DNA of 64,000 bases, taken from contig OZ271833.1 of NCBI GenBank assembly GCA_965601665.1, positions 2,604,001 to 2,668,000 of the forward strand, given 5' to 3'. Every line of letters begins with the position of its first letter. Positions within the stretch are counted from its first letter, which is position 1. The position numbers and the translations under genes were made by a program. Below are positions 1 through 9,237 of this stretch, in pieces. The notes under the pieces were generated by a model. That model saw nothing but the letters and a program-made list of their open reading frames with translations, was not told where the DNA came from and made no database searches. This DNA comes from JANQNX01 sp965601665. GTDB lineage: Bacteria > Pseudomonadota > Gammaproteobacteria > Eutrophobiales > Eutrophobiaceae.

Positions 1-1025
1 TGAATTGTACCGAAATGGGCAAGACGGATATCAAATTTTTCGATAAGCCTGTGCTCATTCTCATAGGTTTTTGCGCGGTTCAGTGCAAACAGGATATTAC
101 TGGATACCATCTCGGGTTCATCGAGGTGAACGATATGACCACTTTTACTGGCGATGACCTGGTAGGAATGCGTACTAACATTGCCGAGATCATTCTGCAG
201 CAATGCCCATTGATGTTCGCGGCGGTCGCCCAGTTCGGTATGTGGCCATACTCGCTTGCCGCGGGTTATGACAACCACAGGAAAGTCGAACGGTTTGAAC
301 TCATGATATTCCTGAACCTGTTCGGCACTATGGTGCATGTAGTCGAGTTCATTAATGATCGTCATTTTGGCCTTATTGGAACGCATTAACATGTAGGCTT
401 GAATGCGATTTTGTGCCGGGTAGTTATTGGCAATAACCGGGCGGATCATTCTGACACGTTTATACATGGGCTTCGGGTCGTTGTTATCACTAGCCAGCTT
501 CACATGTTTGAATTCTTCGGTATTAAACTGCTGTGGATGAGAGGCATCGACCAATACCATGCCAATAACGTCATCCGGATAGAGAGAAGCAAAGTAGCGA
601 ATGTTATATCCACCAAAGGAATGACCTACGAGTACATAAGGCCCGTTAATTTTCGCTTCGTCGAGTAGCTTGCGTAATTCAAACGCTATCTGTGCTGAAG
701 ATCTGGGTAATGGCCCCGGGTCGCTAAAGCCATAGCCGGCACGGTCATAACTGCAAATCCGTGTATGCTCGGCAAGATTATTCTGTATATCTATCCATTC
801 AAGTGAAAAGCCGCCGGCACCTGAATCAATAACAATGGTTGGCGAACCTTCGCCAATACAATGCATATGCAGTCGGTGCGTGTCTATATCATAGAGTTCG
901 CCAGGGTAAGCCTTGTCTGAGGCGTTAACGGTGGATACAAAGACCGCAAGAAGCACCAGCATAAATAGTGACTGGAGCCACCAGGTATGCCTTCTATCAA
1001 CTGTTTTTTCCGTGCTTCTGTACAT
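1..1025 (-). CDS. Secreted alpha/beta hydrolase, 3' end outside window
   Basis: The minus-strand reading frame is open from about 1025 down to base 1 and leaves the window without a stop, so the C-terminus is missing. The product starts with a hydrophobic export segment (about residues 18-35) and continues as an alpha/beta-hydrolase: a nucleophile elbow GHSFGG follows VLV, and the C-terminal part has SGHIVHLDEPE, which should carry the catalytic His. Two ATGs are adjacent (1028 and 1025); the AAGGAGG ribosome site at 1031-1037 is spaced better for 1025. The substrate cannot be told; the family includes esterases, haloalkane dehalogenases and epoxide hydrolases. It is divergent from the lipoprotein at 1500. 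Confidence 0.85.
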   Translation of the reverse strand, partial: MYRSTEKTVDRRHTWWLQSLFMLVLLAVFVSTVNASDKAYPGELYDIDTHRLHMHCIGEGSPTIVIDSGAGGFSLEWIDIQNNLAEHTRICSYDRAGYGFSDPGPLPRSSAQIAFELRKLLDEAKINGPYVLVGHSFGGYNIRYFASLYPDDVIGMVLVDASHPQQFNTEEFKHVKLASDNNDPKPMYKRVRMIRPVIANNYPAQNRIQAYMLMRSNKAKMTIINELDYMHHSAEQVQEYHEFKPFDFPVVVITRGKRVWPHTELGDRREHQWALLQNDLGNVSTHSYQVIASKSGHIVHLDEPEMVSSNILFALNRAKTYENEHRLIEKFDIRLAHFGTI

Positions 1026-1028
1026 CAT

Positions 1029-1499
1029 TGCCTCCTTACATACAGGTGGGAGGCCGATAGGACCTCCCGTTTGAGGAGCGTCAAGAGTATTAGCGGCTTT
1101 TCAGGATTCAACTTGATGAACTGTGACGCTTCATCAGTGATCCTCAACCAAATGGTTAAGTGCTATAAACTCGTAACGTTTATAGCTCTGCAATAGCTAT
1201 GCCATACGACGGCTTTCCCCCAATTTTTCTATATAAAACAATAATAAAGGAAGAAATGTGCAGGATTTTTGCGGGTATGTTTGGCGGCAAAATCATTACC
1301 ATTTGTACCAAAAAGCATCATTTTGGTGCATGCAAACCATGGAGAAAGGCATCATGGTGGTGTCAGTCCCGGGATTTGCACCGTGTGTCATAGCATCTAG
1401 TAAAGACGCTTTTTCCGTAAATGTGAAATATTTTTTGTATTTTGTTGAATAACGGGCGCGAGACGCAGTCATAATGAGGAACGAGGTAAGAGACAAATA
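1029..1499. other. Intergenic region with several dyads
   Basis: No convincing gene lies here between two divergent exported-protein genes. It holds a stem-loop GGGAGG...CCTCCC at 1048-1068 in the leader of the hydrolase, a perfect 9-bp dyad at 1162-1186, a 7-bp dyad ACCAAAA/TTTTGGT at 1307-1327, and ACCATG/CATGGT at about 1337-1359. None is followed by a T-run, so these look like operators or RNA structure rather than terminators. Confidence 0.5.
1162..1186. promoter_or_regulatory. Perfect 9-bp inverted repeat, candidate operator
   Basis: GCTATAAAC at 1162-1170 and GTTTATAGC at 1178-1186 form a perfect dyad with a 7-nt spacer. It is AT-rich, lies in a divergent intergenic region and has no T-tract, which fits a dimeric repressor site better than a terminator. 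The regulator is unknown. Confidence 0.4.
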
Positions 1500-2120
1500 A
1501 TGATAAACGCCTGTCGCCCCATCCTGTTTTACCTGTTCCTGGTCGTCTTAACCGGTTGCCAGCAACAACCATCAGCCGAATCTATTGCAACGACTTTCTG
1601 GAAAGCAGCGGTCAATAACAACAGCCTGATTATGAAGCGTCTCTGCAGTCGTGATAGCTATGATGACAATGATGATTTTTCCAGGCTGCATACGGTGACT
1701 GCATTTCAGCTTGGAAAAATAGTTATTGATGGCGACAGCGCCGAGGTAGAGACCAGGCTCTATTTTGATAATCCCGATATGCCAGTCAATGTCACCACGT
1801 ACCTGGTTAGGGAAGACAAGGAGTGGAAGATAATTTATCAGCGCAGCGTGTCGTTCCTTGGCATGAACAGGGAAATGATAGAACTCATGGGTGATATCGA
1901 AACGTTTGCAAAGGAACTGGCAGAACAGGTTGAGGGCTCGGTTGAAGAGTTCAGGGAAAAGGCGCTACCGGAAATCCGTTCCCGCATTAACGAGGCGGAA
2001 CAGGAACTCAGGCAACAACTGCCAGAGATAAAGAGGAAGATTGATGAGTTTCTGGATGAACTTGAGCGTTCGTTGGAAGAATCCATGCCAACAGAGCCTC
2101 CAACAACAACGCGTACCTGA
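1500..2120 (+). CDS. Lipoprotein with NTF2-like fold and coiled-coil tail
   Basis: A 206-residue protein with a lipoprotein signal (hydrophobic core, LTGC, lipidated Cys20). Residues about 25-115 resemble small NTF2/DUF4878-type lipoproteins: helix, then strands with VEVETRLYF- and EWKIIYQ-type segments. Residues about 130-195 are strongly charged and heptad-like (repeated Glu/Leu/Arg), predicting a long coiled coil; the end is Pro/Thr-rich. A GAGG-type ribosome site lies at 1483-1486, somewhat far from the ATG. It is probably anchored in the outer or inner membrane facing the periplasm. Function unknown; the fold assignment is an inference. Confidence 0.75.
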   Translation: MINACRPILFYLFLVVLTGCQQQPSAESIATTFWKAAVNNNSLIMKRLCSRDSYDDNDDFSRLHTVTAFQLGKIVIDGDSAEVETRLYFDNPDMPVNVTTYLVREDKEWKIIYQRSVSFLGMNREMIELMGDIETFAKELAEQVEGSVEEFREKALPEIRSRINEAEQELRQQLPEIKRKIDEFLDELERSLEESMPTEPPTTTRT

Positions 2121-2202
2121 TTATAAGACAGTTATCTTTACACTATCAGGTGATTTAATTACCCTGTATTGAACGTCATGACTCGTAGAGGGGAGCATCG
2201 AC

Positions 2203-2697
2203 ATGTTCAGATCTGTTTGCCTGTTTTTATCACTACTTGTTTTTTCCATGCACAGCCTTGCCTTTGAACCGGAGTTGCAGCAACAGGGCATGTTCTATAT
2301 CAACGTCAGCTTTGATGCAGGACAAACTACCAAAACGAAACATCACTTTGGTTTCAGGGTAGACCAGGGATTGGTTCAGCCGCGTCAAACAATGATGTTA
2401 TCCACACTTGCGAAAAAACCGGCGGCACTTGATATTCAATACACGAACACCGGCATGCAAGCATTCAATATACATGGCATTAACTATCTGCGGGAGGTGC
2501 TGGTAGCACGAGGTGCAGAGACAAGTGAAGATGAAACCGTTGCAACTGAAGAATCAGTAGATGATACAACCGAGGTAGAAGCAGAAGAGGATACGGCGGT
2601 GGTTGAAGCTACACCGGTAAGAGATCTGGATGTTAAATTTGGTGTAGTAGTTGGCCTTGCGATCGGCTTAATCACGGTTGCAGGCAGTGGCAACTAG
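2203..2697 (+). CDS. Exported protein with acidic linker and C-terminal membrane segment
   Basis: A 164-residue protein with a classical signal peptide ending near SLAFEPE (about residue 20). A roughly 85-residue periplasmic part follows, then a very acidic Glu/Thr/Val stretch (about residues 105-140), then a hydrophobic helix (about 145-162) that ends almost at the C-terminus. GAGGGGAGC just upstream is a good ribosome site. The architecture suggests a domain held on a flexible acidic stalk by a C-terminal anchor. I do not recognise the family. The stop codon abuts the convergent pump gene. Confidence 0.65.
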   Translation: MFRSVCLFLSLLVFSMHSLAFEPELQQQGMFYINVSFDAGQTTKTKHHFGFRVDQGLVQPRQTMMLSTLAKKPAALDIQYTNTGMQAFNIHGINYLREVLVARGAETSEDETVATEESVDDTTEVEAEEDTAVVEATPVRDLDVKFGVVVGLAIGLITVAGSGN

Positions 2698-5600
2698 TTA
2701 TTTTTTGAACGACAGTTTTCGGCACAAAACATAAAACACTGGCGTAAATAGCAGACCAAATACGGTTACTCCAACCATACCACTAAATACTGCGGTACCA
2801 AGCGCACGCCGCATTTCCGCACCGGCGCCGGTAGCGAAGGCCATCGGCACCACGCCAAGAATAAATGCAAACGACGTCATTAATATCGGCCGTAAACGTA
2901 AGCGTGCGGCCTCGACTGCAGCCTGCCAGCGATCGCGACCCTGTTGTTCCAACTGGTTCGCGAACTCAACAATCAGGATCGCGTTCTTGGATGCCAGCCC
3001 CACCAGGACGACGAAGCCAATCTGGGTAAGGATGTTATTGTCCATGCCGGCGAGGTTAACCCCGGTTATTGATGACAGTAAACACATGGGTACGATAAGA
3101 ATGATCGCAAGTGGCAGTACCCAGCTTTCATATTGTGCTGCCAGTAAAAGGAATACAAAGATCACAGCGAGTATGAAGGCCATGGTTGCCGTATTTCCTG
3201 TTTGTTTCTCCTGGTAGGCGATCTCGGTCCATTCATAACTGATACCGTCAGGTAATACTTGCTCTGCCAGCCTTTCCATGGTTGCAATGGCTTCACCAGT
3301 GCTGGTACCGGCTGTCTTGTCGCCAATCAACGCTGCGGAAGGGTACAGGTTATAACGGGCTACCCTGGCAGGCCCCGCTGTATCACGGACTGTGGCTACG
3401 GAACCAATTGGTACCATCTGCCCGGAATCATTAGGCACGCGAATTCTCAGTACGTCATCGGCGGTCAGGCGGAAAGGCGCATCAGCCTGTGCAGTCACGC
3501 GAAATGTTCGTCCCAGGTAGTTAAAGTCATTTACAAACACAGAACCGAGGTATATTTCCAGGGCCGAGAATACGTTATCAATTGGTACTGATAAGCGCCG
3601 GGCTTTTTCGCGGTCGATATCCAGGTAAAGCTGGGGCGTGCCATTACTGAAGAACGTAAAAACAGACGTGGTTTCGGGTGCCTGGTTAGCAGCACCGGCC
3701 AGTGCCCATGTAGACTGTTCCAGCACGCCTAGACCGCGCCCACGGCGGTCCTGCACCATCAAACGAAAACCACCGGCATTGCCAATCCCACGTACCGGTG
3801 GAGGCGGTATAACGACGACAAACGCGTCCTTGATGCTGGCCATCTCGGCGCGTAGCTGGTTCAGTATGCCATCATAAGTCAGGCCTTTTGCTTTTCGAGT
3901 TTCAAAATCATCCAGCGGCGTAAAGATGACACCTCCGTTTGAGGCATTGGTAAACGTTGCCCCATCGAAGCCGCTGAAGCCTGCTGTATTTTTTATCCCG
4001 TCTATCTTCAAAATTTTGTTTGTCGCTTCCTGCACCACCGCACTGGTCCTTTCCAGTGATGCGCCGGGAGGCAGTTGTAACGAGACGATAAAATAGCCCT
4101 GGTCCTGGGGCGGTATAAAACCGGTTGGGACTGCATCAAATAAATACTTGGCCACGCCCATAAGTCCGGCATAGATGATTAACATCACCAGGCCAATGCG
4201 CACCAGCTTGCCTATCAACTTTCCATACAGGTTTGAAAATGTTTCCAGTCCGGCATTGAAACTGCAGAAAAAGTATTTTACCGGGTGACGAAAACCGTTT
4301 GTCGGTTTGTTACAGGGCTCATTTTCGTTGTGCTTCATGAATATGCCGGCCATGGCCGGGCTGAGTGTTAACGACACCAGCACGGAAATCATCGTGGCAA
4401 CGGCAATCGTGATCCCGAACTGTTGGTAGAACTTGCCGGAAATACCTTCAAGAAACGTTGTTGGCAGGAATACCGCAACCAGCACCAGGCCCATCGCAAT
4501 CAGTGCGGAGCCGACCTCATCCATGGTTTTGCGCGCGGCGTCTTTTGGCGATAAACCATCGCTGATATTACGTTCCATGTTTTCGACAACGACGATAGCG
4601 TCGTCGACCACGATGCCAATAGCCAACACCAGTCCAAACAGCGACAGATTATTTATGGAAAAGCCAAACGCCTGCATGACAGCAAACGTGCCGATCAAGG
4701 ACACCGGGATCGCCACGATGGGAATAATGGCCGCGCGCCAGCTTTGCAGGAATAGGACAATGACGATCACTACAAGTATTACGGCCTCGAAGATCGTTGC
4801 GATAACTGCATCAATAGACTCTTCAATGAATTCAGTCGGATTATAGATAACGTCATATTCCATACCCGGCGGAAAGTCCCTGGCGAGTGTTTCCATGTCC
4901 GACAGGATTTGATCGGCAGTTTCCAATGCATTACTGCCGGGACGCTGGAACACCGGTAGAGCCACGGCAGGATCCTCATCGAGGTAACCGCGCATGACGT
5001 AGTCCTGGGCACCGAGTTCTACGCGGCCAATGTCTTTTATGCGCACTATACGACCATCATCACCGGCCTTGACGATAATATTTTCAAACTGTTCCGGTTC
5101 TATCAGGCGGCCCTGTGTCTGGATACTTAATTCAAATGCATGCTGGTCAGGCTGGGGCAACTGGTTCAGTGTGCCACTGGCCACCTGTATGTTCTGTGAA
5201 CGCAACGCGTCGATAACATCCGTCGGGTTGATATCAAGTGACTGGATTAAATCAGGGTCCAGCCATACCCGCATCGCATATTCGGATGCGCCGAAGATGC
5301 GTATATCTCCAACGCCCTCTATGCGCTGCAGGCGGTCGCGAATATTGAGGACTGCATAGTTGCCAAGATAGGTTTGATCATAAGTATCATCCGGTGAAAA
5401 CAAATGGATGACGAGCATTAAATCGGGCGAATTTTTCCGGGTCGTGATTCCAAGTCGCCGCACTTCTTCCGGCAATCTTGGTTCGGCAATCGAAACACGG
5501 TTTTGCACCAGCACCTGGGCTTCATCGAGGTCGGTGCCGAGCTTGAAAGTGATTGTTAGTGTCATGCGACCATCGGCAGTGGATTGCGACAGCATGTAAA

Positions 5601-5832
5601 GCATGCCCTCAACGCCGTTGATCTCCTGCTCGATGGGTGTCGCAACAGTTTCAGCAACGGTCTTTGCATCAGCACCGGGATAACTTGCGGTGACCTGTAT
5701 CGTTGGCGGGGCAACCTGCGGATATTGTTCTACTGGCAAGCTGAAATACGCCAGCGCACCGACGATCATTGTTATCAGCGAGATGACCGTGGCAAAGATA
5801 GGCCTGCTAATAAAAAAATGGGCAAACTTCAT
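2698..5832 (-). CDS. RND multidrug efflux permease, AcrB/MexF type (HAE1)
   Basis: A 1044-residue inner-membrane proton antiporter of normal length for the HAE1 family. It has the N-terminal FISRPIFATVISL helix, two large periplasmic loops, and the TM4 motif VVDDAIVVVEN with the paired Asp of the proton relay (around residues 405-410, as in AcrB D407/D408). The C-terminal half repeats the fold (GLASKNAILIVEFAN, RPILMTSFAFILGVVPMA). It should expel hydrophobic drugs, dyes or metabolites together with the adaptor encoded 15 bp upstream (5848-6948). No outer-membrane TolC gene is adjacent, so the pump probably uses a shared one. Confidence 0.95.
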   Translation of the reverse strand: MKFAHFFISRPIFATVISLITMIVGALAYFSLPVEQYPQVAPPTIQVTASYPGADAKTVAETVATPIEQEINGVEGMLYMLSQSTADGRMTLTITFKLGTDLDEAQVLVQNRVSIAEPRLPEEVRRLGITTRKNSPDLMLVIHLFSPDDTYDQTYLGNYAVLNIRDRLQRIEGVGDIRIFGASEYAMRVWLDPDLIQSLDINPTDVIDALRSQNIQVASGTLNQLPQPDQHAFELSIQTQGRLIEPEQFENIIVKAGDDGRIVRIKDIGRVELGAQDYVMRGYLDEDPAVALPVFQRPGSNALETADQILSDMETLARDFPPGMEYDVIYNPTEFIEESIDAVIATIFEAVILVVIVIVLFLQSWRAAIIPIVAIPVSLIGTFAVMQAFGFSINNLSLFGLVLAIGIVVDDAIVVVENMERNISDGLSPKDAARKTMDEVGSALIAMGLVLVAVFLPTTFLEGISGKFYQQFGITIAVATMISVLVSLTLSPAMAGIFMKHNENEPCNKPTNGFRHPVKYFFCSFNAGLETFSNLYGKLIGKLVRIGLVMLIIYAGLMGVAKYLFDAVPTGFIPPQDQGYFIVSLQLPPGASLERTSAVVQEATNKILKIDGIKNTAGFSGFDGATFTNASNGGVIFTPLDDFETRKAKGLTYDGILNQLRAEMASIKDAFVVVIPPPPVRGIGNAGGFRLMVQDRRGRGLGVLEQSTWALAGAANQAPETTSVFTFFSNGTPQLYLDIDREKARRLSVPIDNVFSALEIYLGSVFVNDFNYLGRTFRVTAQADAPFRLTADDVLRIRVPNDSGQMVPIGSVATVRDTAGPARVARYNLYPSAALIGDKTAGTSTGEAIATMERLAEQVLPDGISYEWTEIAYQEKQTGNTATMAFILAVIFVFLLLAAQYESWVLPLAIILIVPMCLLSSITGVNLAGMDNNILTQIGFVVLVGLASKNAILIVEFANQLEQQGRDRWQAAVEAARLRLRPILMTSFAFILGVVPMAFATGAGAEMRRALGTAVFSGMVGVTVFGLLFTPVFYVLCRKLSFKK

Positions 5833-5847
5833 GACGCTGGCTACCGC

Positions 5848-6948
5848 TTAAAGGGTAACTGGATTTGGTGTAACAGGTTGTTCCGGCATACGAATCCGTT
5901 GCACGCCATTGACAACAACGCGGGCATTTTCGTCCAGCCCTGATTTGATGACAAAGAAGCCGTCATCAAGACGGGTGCCGGTTTCAATATACGCACGTTG
6001 TGCCTTGTTATTTTCATCAATGACAAAAACAAACTTGCGAGACTGGTCGGTATTGATTGCGTTTTCGGGTACCAATAGTGCCTCGTAGTCGCCGCTGCCG
6101 ATCAGCTTGGCGCGTCCGAATAAACCGGGGTAGATAACGGCCCCGGGATTATCTACCAGGGCACGGCCCTGGATCGTCCCGGTTTCCGGATCAACGACGT
6201 TATCTACGAAATCCATTTTGCCCTCATGTACAAACTCGTCTTCATCCGGCAATTTGATATAGATCGGGTTGGGCGTCGTGTCAGATCCGGGTCGTTTGCC
6301 AGCCCGGTCCAGTCGAATGTATTTCATCAACTGGTTCTGACTTGCTTCAAAATAGAAATGAATCGGATCTACAGAGACGATACGTGTCAAGACAGTGATA
6401 TTTTCCGTTATCAGGTTGCCAACATTGACAAAATCACGGCTGACCTTGCCGTCTATCGGCGACTTTATCTCGGTGAATTCCAGTGCCAATCTGGCATCGT
6501 TTAAATCTGCTTTTGCTACACGCAATTCCTCGGTTCGCCTATCCAGGTCTTCCATGGCCATGACGTTTTTGGTGCTGAGCATTTTTGCACGTTCATATTC
6601 TTTTTCAGCTAACGCCAACTGGGCCTGGGCACGTTCCAGGTCATACTGAAAAGGACGTTTATCAATAACGAAGAGTACGTCACCTTTCCTGACTCTCTGT
6701 CCATCCTTGAACAGGACTTTTTCCAGATGCCCCGTAACGCGCGCCATCACCGTAACCGTTTCTACCGCCTCAAAGCGGCCTGTGTACTCGTCCCAGTCGG
6801 TGATAACGCGTTTAAGCGGTGTGGCGATATCGACCTCGGGTGGCGGACCAACCGGTGCGGCGTCCTGTTGTGCCTGGTTGCAGGCTACCAGTGTTAAAAC
6901 GGTGCTTGTCGCAAGCATACGGCAGAGTAATTGAACAGCGGATGACAT
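5848..6948 (-). CDS. RND periplasmic adaptor lipoprotein, AcrA/MexE type
   Basis: A 366-residue membrane-fusion protein with a lipoprotein signal (LVAC, Cys23). It has the lipoyl half-motifs (GHLEKVLFKDGQRVRKGDVL near 95-112 and the IKSPIDGKVSR segment), an intervening alpha hairpin rich in Ala/Glu/Leu, and a beta-barrel and membrane-proximal domain ending VNGVQRIRMPEQPV. It bridges the permease encoded at 2698-5832 to an outer-membrane channel. It is the first gene of the two-gene operon. A promoter-like element with an internal dyad lies 35-60 bp upstream, suggesting local repressor control. Confidence 0.93.
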   Translation of the reverse strand: MSSAVQLLCRMLATSTVLTLVACNQAQQDAAPVGPPPEVDIATPLKRVITDWDEYTGRFEAVETVTVMARVTGHLEKVLFKDGQRVRKGDVLFVIDKRPFQYDLERAQAQLALAEKEYERAKMLSTKNVMAMEDLDRRTEELRVAKADLNDARLALEFTEIKSPIDGKVSRDFVNVGNLITENITVLTRIVSVDPIHFYFEASQNQLMKYIRLDRAGKRPGSDTTPNPIYIKLPDEDEFVHEGKMDFVDNVVDPETGTIQGRALVDNPGAVIYPGLFGRAKLIGSGDYEALLVPENAINTDQSRKFVFVIDENNKAQRAYIETGTRLDDGFFVIKSGLDENARVVVNGVQRIRMPEQPVTPNPVTL

Positions 6949-6980
6949 GAGTACGTCCTGTAATACGAATTTTGGAGTAT

Positions 6981-7009
6981 TTTATAACATCGTTGTTACA
7001 AATGATGAA
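6981..7009 (-). promoter_or_regulatory. Candidate promoter and operator of the RND pump
   Basis: Read on the minus strand, TATAAA (6981-6986) lies 17 bp after TTCATC (7004-7009), a weak -35. The dyad TAACA-N4-TGTTA (6985-6998) sits between and over the -10 box, where TetR-type repressors of RND operons commonly bind. No regulator gene is adjacent. The -35 is poor, so this is tentative. Confidence 0.35.
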
Positions 7010-7266
7010 GGCCAATGTGTTTCCTGTTTCCAGGCAGGAACAAAAAAAGTATCAATACCACCAGCGCGTCTTTATATGTCATTCAGGTTCATGCAGTTAC
7101 CTGTCTCAGCGTTGAACAGGGCATAACAAACACAAAAAGGTTCAAAAAACGAAAAAATGACTAACCGGTGGCAAAAAGTATGCATATAATTAACAATGAC
7201 TTGTCGCACATACCGAGAACTTTTCTCGGCTTGCCAGACGGCAATCGCGGGGCAAATCTGGTAGCT

Positions 7267-8133
7267 ATGATTAAAACAATGAAGCGCAGACATTTATTAA
7301 AGAGGTTGGGGTTGGCCGCACTGGGTCTTGGCCTCGGTAGAGCCGGGCATGCCTTTAGCATCCTGCCATCGCTGAATGAACAGACGCTTCGTGATAACGA
7401 CCACGATACGGCTATTCGCGATTACCTGCAGAAGATCCGCAACTTCGACCAGAATCACTCCGAGGATATCTGGATTACCAGCGATCAATACCCGGCATTC
7501 GAGTCGGCAGTGCAACGCTTAAGGCGCCTGCAGCGACTGGTCGGTTACGGCAATTTTAATATTCTCAGTTTTACAGACGGGCTGAAATACGCTTCCCGTT
7601 TTGCCGACGTGGGCAACTTTACCAGGGAAGAACTGGCCTTCATGGAGTCTATTTTTTATGCCGAGGGCAGTTTGTACGGCTTCCTCGGTCAGAAACCGTT
7701 AAAAGATATAACGGACAGTGTTAGCCAGACAGATGTGTTTAAAGTGCCTTACAGTGGCCACTACCTGTATAGGGATAGGTCACTGGAATTATTTGATTCG
7801 ATCCGTAAAGAACTTGGCGATCAAGTAATACTAACATCAGGTGTGCGAGGAATAATGAAGCAGTTCCTGCTATTTTTAAACAAGACCCATAAGCATAATG
7901 GCAACCTGTCTCTGGCATCCCGTTCGCTTGCACCACCGGGTTACTCGTTCCACGGTAACGGTGATTTTGACGTCGGCCAGAAAGGCTTTGGAGAGGCGAA
8001 TTTTACTGAACGCTTCACAGAAACAGAGGTATTCAAGCGCCTGGCAGAAATGGGATACCTGCAGTTACGATACCCTGAAGATAACCAGCTCGGCGTTCGT
8101 TATGAGCCCTGGCATATCAAGATACCGGTCTAG
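7267..8133 (+). CDS. Tat-exported M15 (VanY-like) D-Ala-D-Ala peptidase
   Basis: A 288-residue protein. I start it at the ATG at 7267 because a twin-arginine signal (KRRHLLK followed by a Leu/Gly/Ala-rich core and GHA) begins there; a GTG at 7168 would bury the signal. The C-terminal part carries the M15 zinc site: SFHGNGDFDVG (His229, Asp235) and EPWH (Glu280, His283). These enzymes trim the D-Ala ends of peptidoglycan stem peptides in the periplasm. The region between about residues 40 and 190 is less familiar. It is a single gene, convergent with the catalase-like gene. The ribosome site is weak. Confidence 0.75.
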   Translation: MIKTMKRRHLLKRLGLAALGLGLGRAGHAFSILPSLNEQTLRDNDHDTAIRDYLQKIRNFDQNHSEDIWITSDQYPAFESAVQRLRRLQRLVGYGNFNILSFTDGLKYASRFADVGNFTREELAFMESIFYAEGSLYGFLGQKPLKDITDSVSQTDVFKVPYSGHYLYRDRSLELFDSIRKELGDQVILTSGVRGIMKQFLLFLNKTHKHNGNLSLASRSLAPPGYSFHGNGDFDVGQKGFGEANFTERFTETEVFKRLAEMGYLQLRYPEDNQLGVRYEPWHIKIPV

Positions 8134-8139
8134 ACCTCA

Positions 8140-9237
8140 CTACCAAAGCAAGTGCGTCGATTCTTGCTGCTGATTTAATTCCAGCCTTCTTCTGGCGCTT
8201 TCTGCATAGACACGCTGCCTGATTCGATTCAATTGCCCTACTGGTTTGTGCTCAGTGAGACTATGCCAGGGCGAGAAAGACAGGTTTTCACAGAATTGAT
8301 CATAAGCTGCGGTATCAAATACCTGCTGCGGGATGTCAATACGTGCAACTGTTATATATGGTGAGTCTGCTACATTCCATTCTATGCTGGCATCTTCAAT
8401 AGGCATTGGTTTGTCTGGATTCTGCAACTGCACCATAAAGTCGAAGCAGCCCGGCTGTTCGCGCAACTGCTGTTGCATTGTCTCGCGTAAAAAGTCCGGC
8501 CCACTTGTTTCAATATTATGCTTGTTTTTATTTTGTGTGCATGATTTGGCAGAAAACTTGATATTGTTGTGCCCGAATTTATAGGCAGTATTACTAAAGT
8601 ACTGGGTAAGCAGAGGTGAGGCCGGCGGTTTTTTCAGCGTGTTTAAGCCGTGGCGCATTTCACGTAAATGCCAATTGAGTGGATTAACGTCAGAGATGAA
8701 GTAGAGAAACTTGTTATCGCTCTCAACGAACTGATTATAATCCTCAACATCTTTAGTAAAGAATACAGGGTGATCGTGCATCAGGAAATCCTGTACAGCC
8801 ACTGGGTAGTCACTGGTAATATCAGAGTCGAGTAGTACCTTGATAGCCATGCCGTGGGCATCCTTGTCAGTGTCGTCGTTATTGTTAATGCTTGAACGGC
8901 CGTTAGAAAAACGTATCCAGCTTTTAAAGCTGGTGCCGGGTTTTGCAAAGATGCCATGCTGTAATTCCGGTGCCAGTGATTCATTTATTCTGAACCATGC
9001 CTTTACACAGCCATGGCTTTTGGCATGCGCACCACGGGCAGCGTATGTGGTTGCGTTTTTCTCTATGACAGCATAAAAATTTTCTACCGCACGCCTGGAC
9101 TGTTCTGCTTCATCTGATCGGTATACTTCTTCCGTAGTAACCACTGGCTTGCTGGTAAAGTGATAGGCAACAAACAGGCATGCCACAATGACCAGTGTTA
9201 GCAGTAGTAGTCTGTTTCGATGATTTGTCGAAATCAT
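8140..9237 (-). CDS. Membrane-anchored catalase-like haem protein
   Basis: A 365-residue protein with an N-terminal membrane anchor (about residues 9-27) and a catalase-type core. KSHGCVKAWFRI places the distal His at residue 75, WIRFSNG follows, and PWHSLTEHKPVGQLNRIRQ and RVY near the C-terminus should give the proximal Arg-Tyr haem ligation. It is shorter than true catalases and matches the catalase-family/SrpA-like group, whose members often act on organic or lipid hydroperoxides. It starts immediately after the stop of the dihaem cytochrome gene (9238), so the two are translationally linked. The substrate is not shown by sequence. Confidence 0.82.
   Translation of the reverse strand: MISTNHRNRLLLLTLVIVACLFVAYHFTSKPVVTTEEVYRSDEAEQSRRAVENFYAVIEKNATTYAARGAHAKSHGCVKAWFRINESLAPELQHGIFAKPGTSFKSWIRFSNGRSSINNNDDTDKDAHGMAIKVLLDSDITSDYPVAVQDFLMHDHPVFFTKDVEDYNQFVESDNKFLYFISDVNPLNWHLREMRHGLNTLKKPPASPLLTQYFSNTAYKFGHNNIKFSAKSCTQNKNKHNIETSGPDFLRETMQQQLREQPGCFDFMVQLQNPDKPMPIEDASIEWNVADSPYITVARIDIPQQVFDTAAYDQFCENLSFSPWHSLTEHKPVGQLNRIRQRVYAESARRRLELNQQQESTHLLW

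Noticed and set aside
1325..1380. Possible c-di-GMP (GEMM) riboswitch in front of the lipoprotein gene
   Set aside because: GCAAACC and a following GAAA resemble the first half of GEMM, but the second conserved half with GACGCAAAGC is absent, and the hairpins do not fit the consensus.
7022..7047. Hairpin TTCCTG/CAGGAA next to an A-run as a terminator
   Set aside because: On the plus strand A follows the stem, and on the minus strand the T-run comes before it, so neither orientation gives stem then T-tract.
7168..7266. GTG start for the M15 peptidase
   Set aside because: It would hide the twin-arginine signal behind 33 extra residues.
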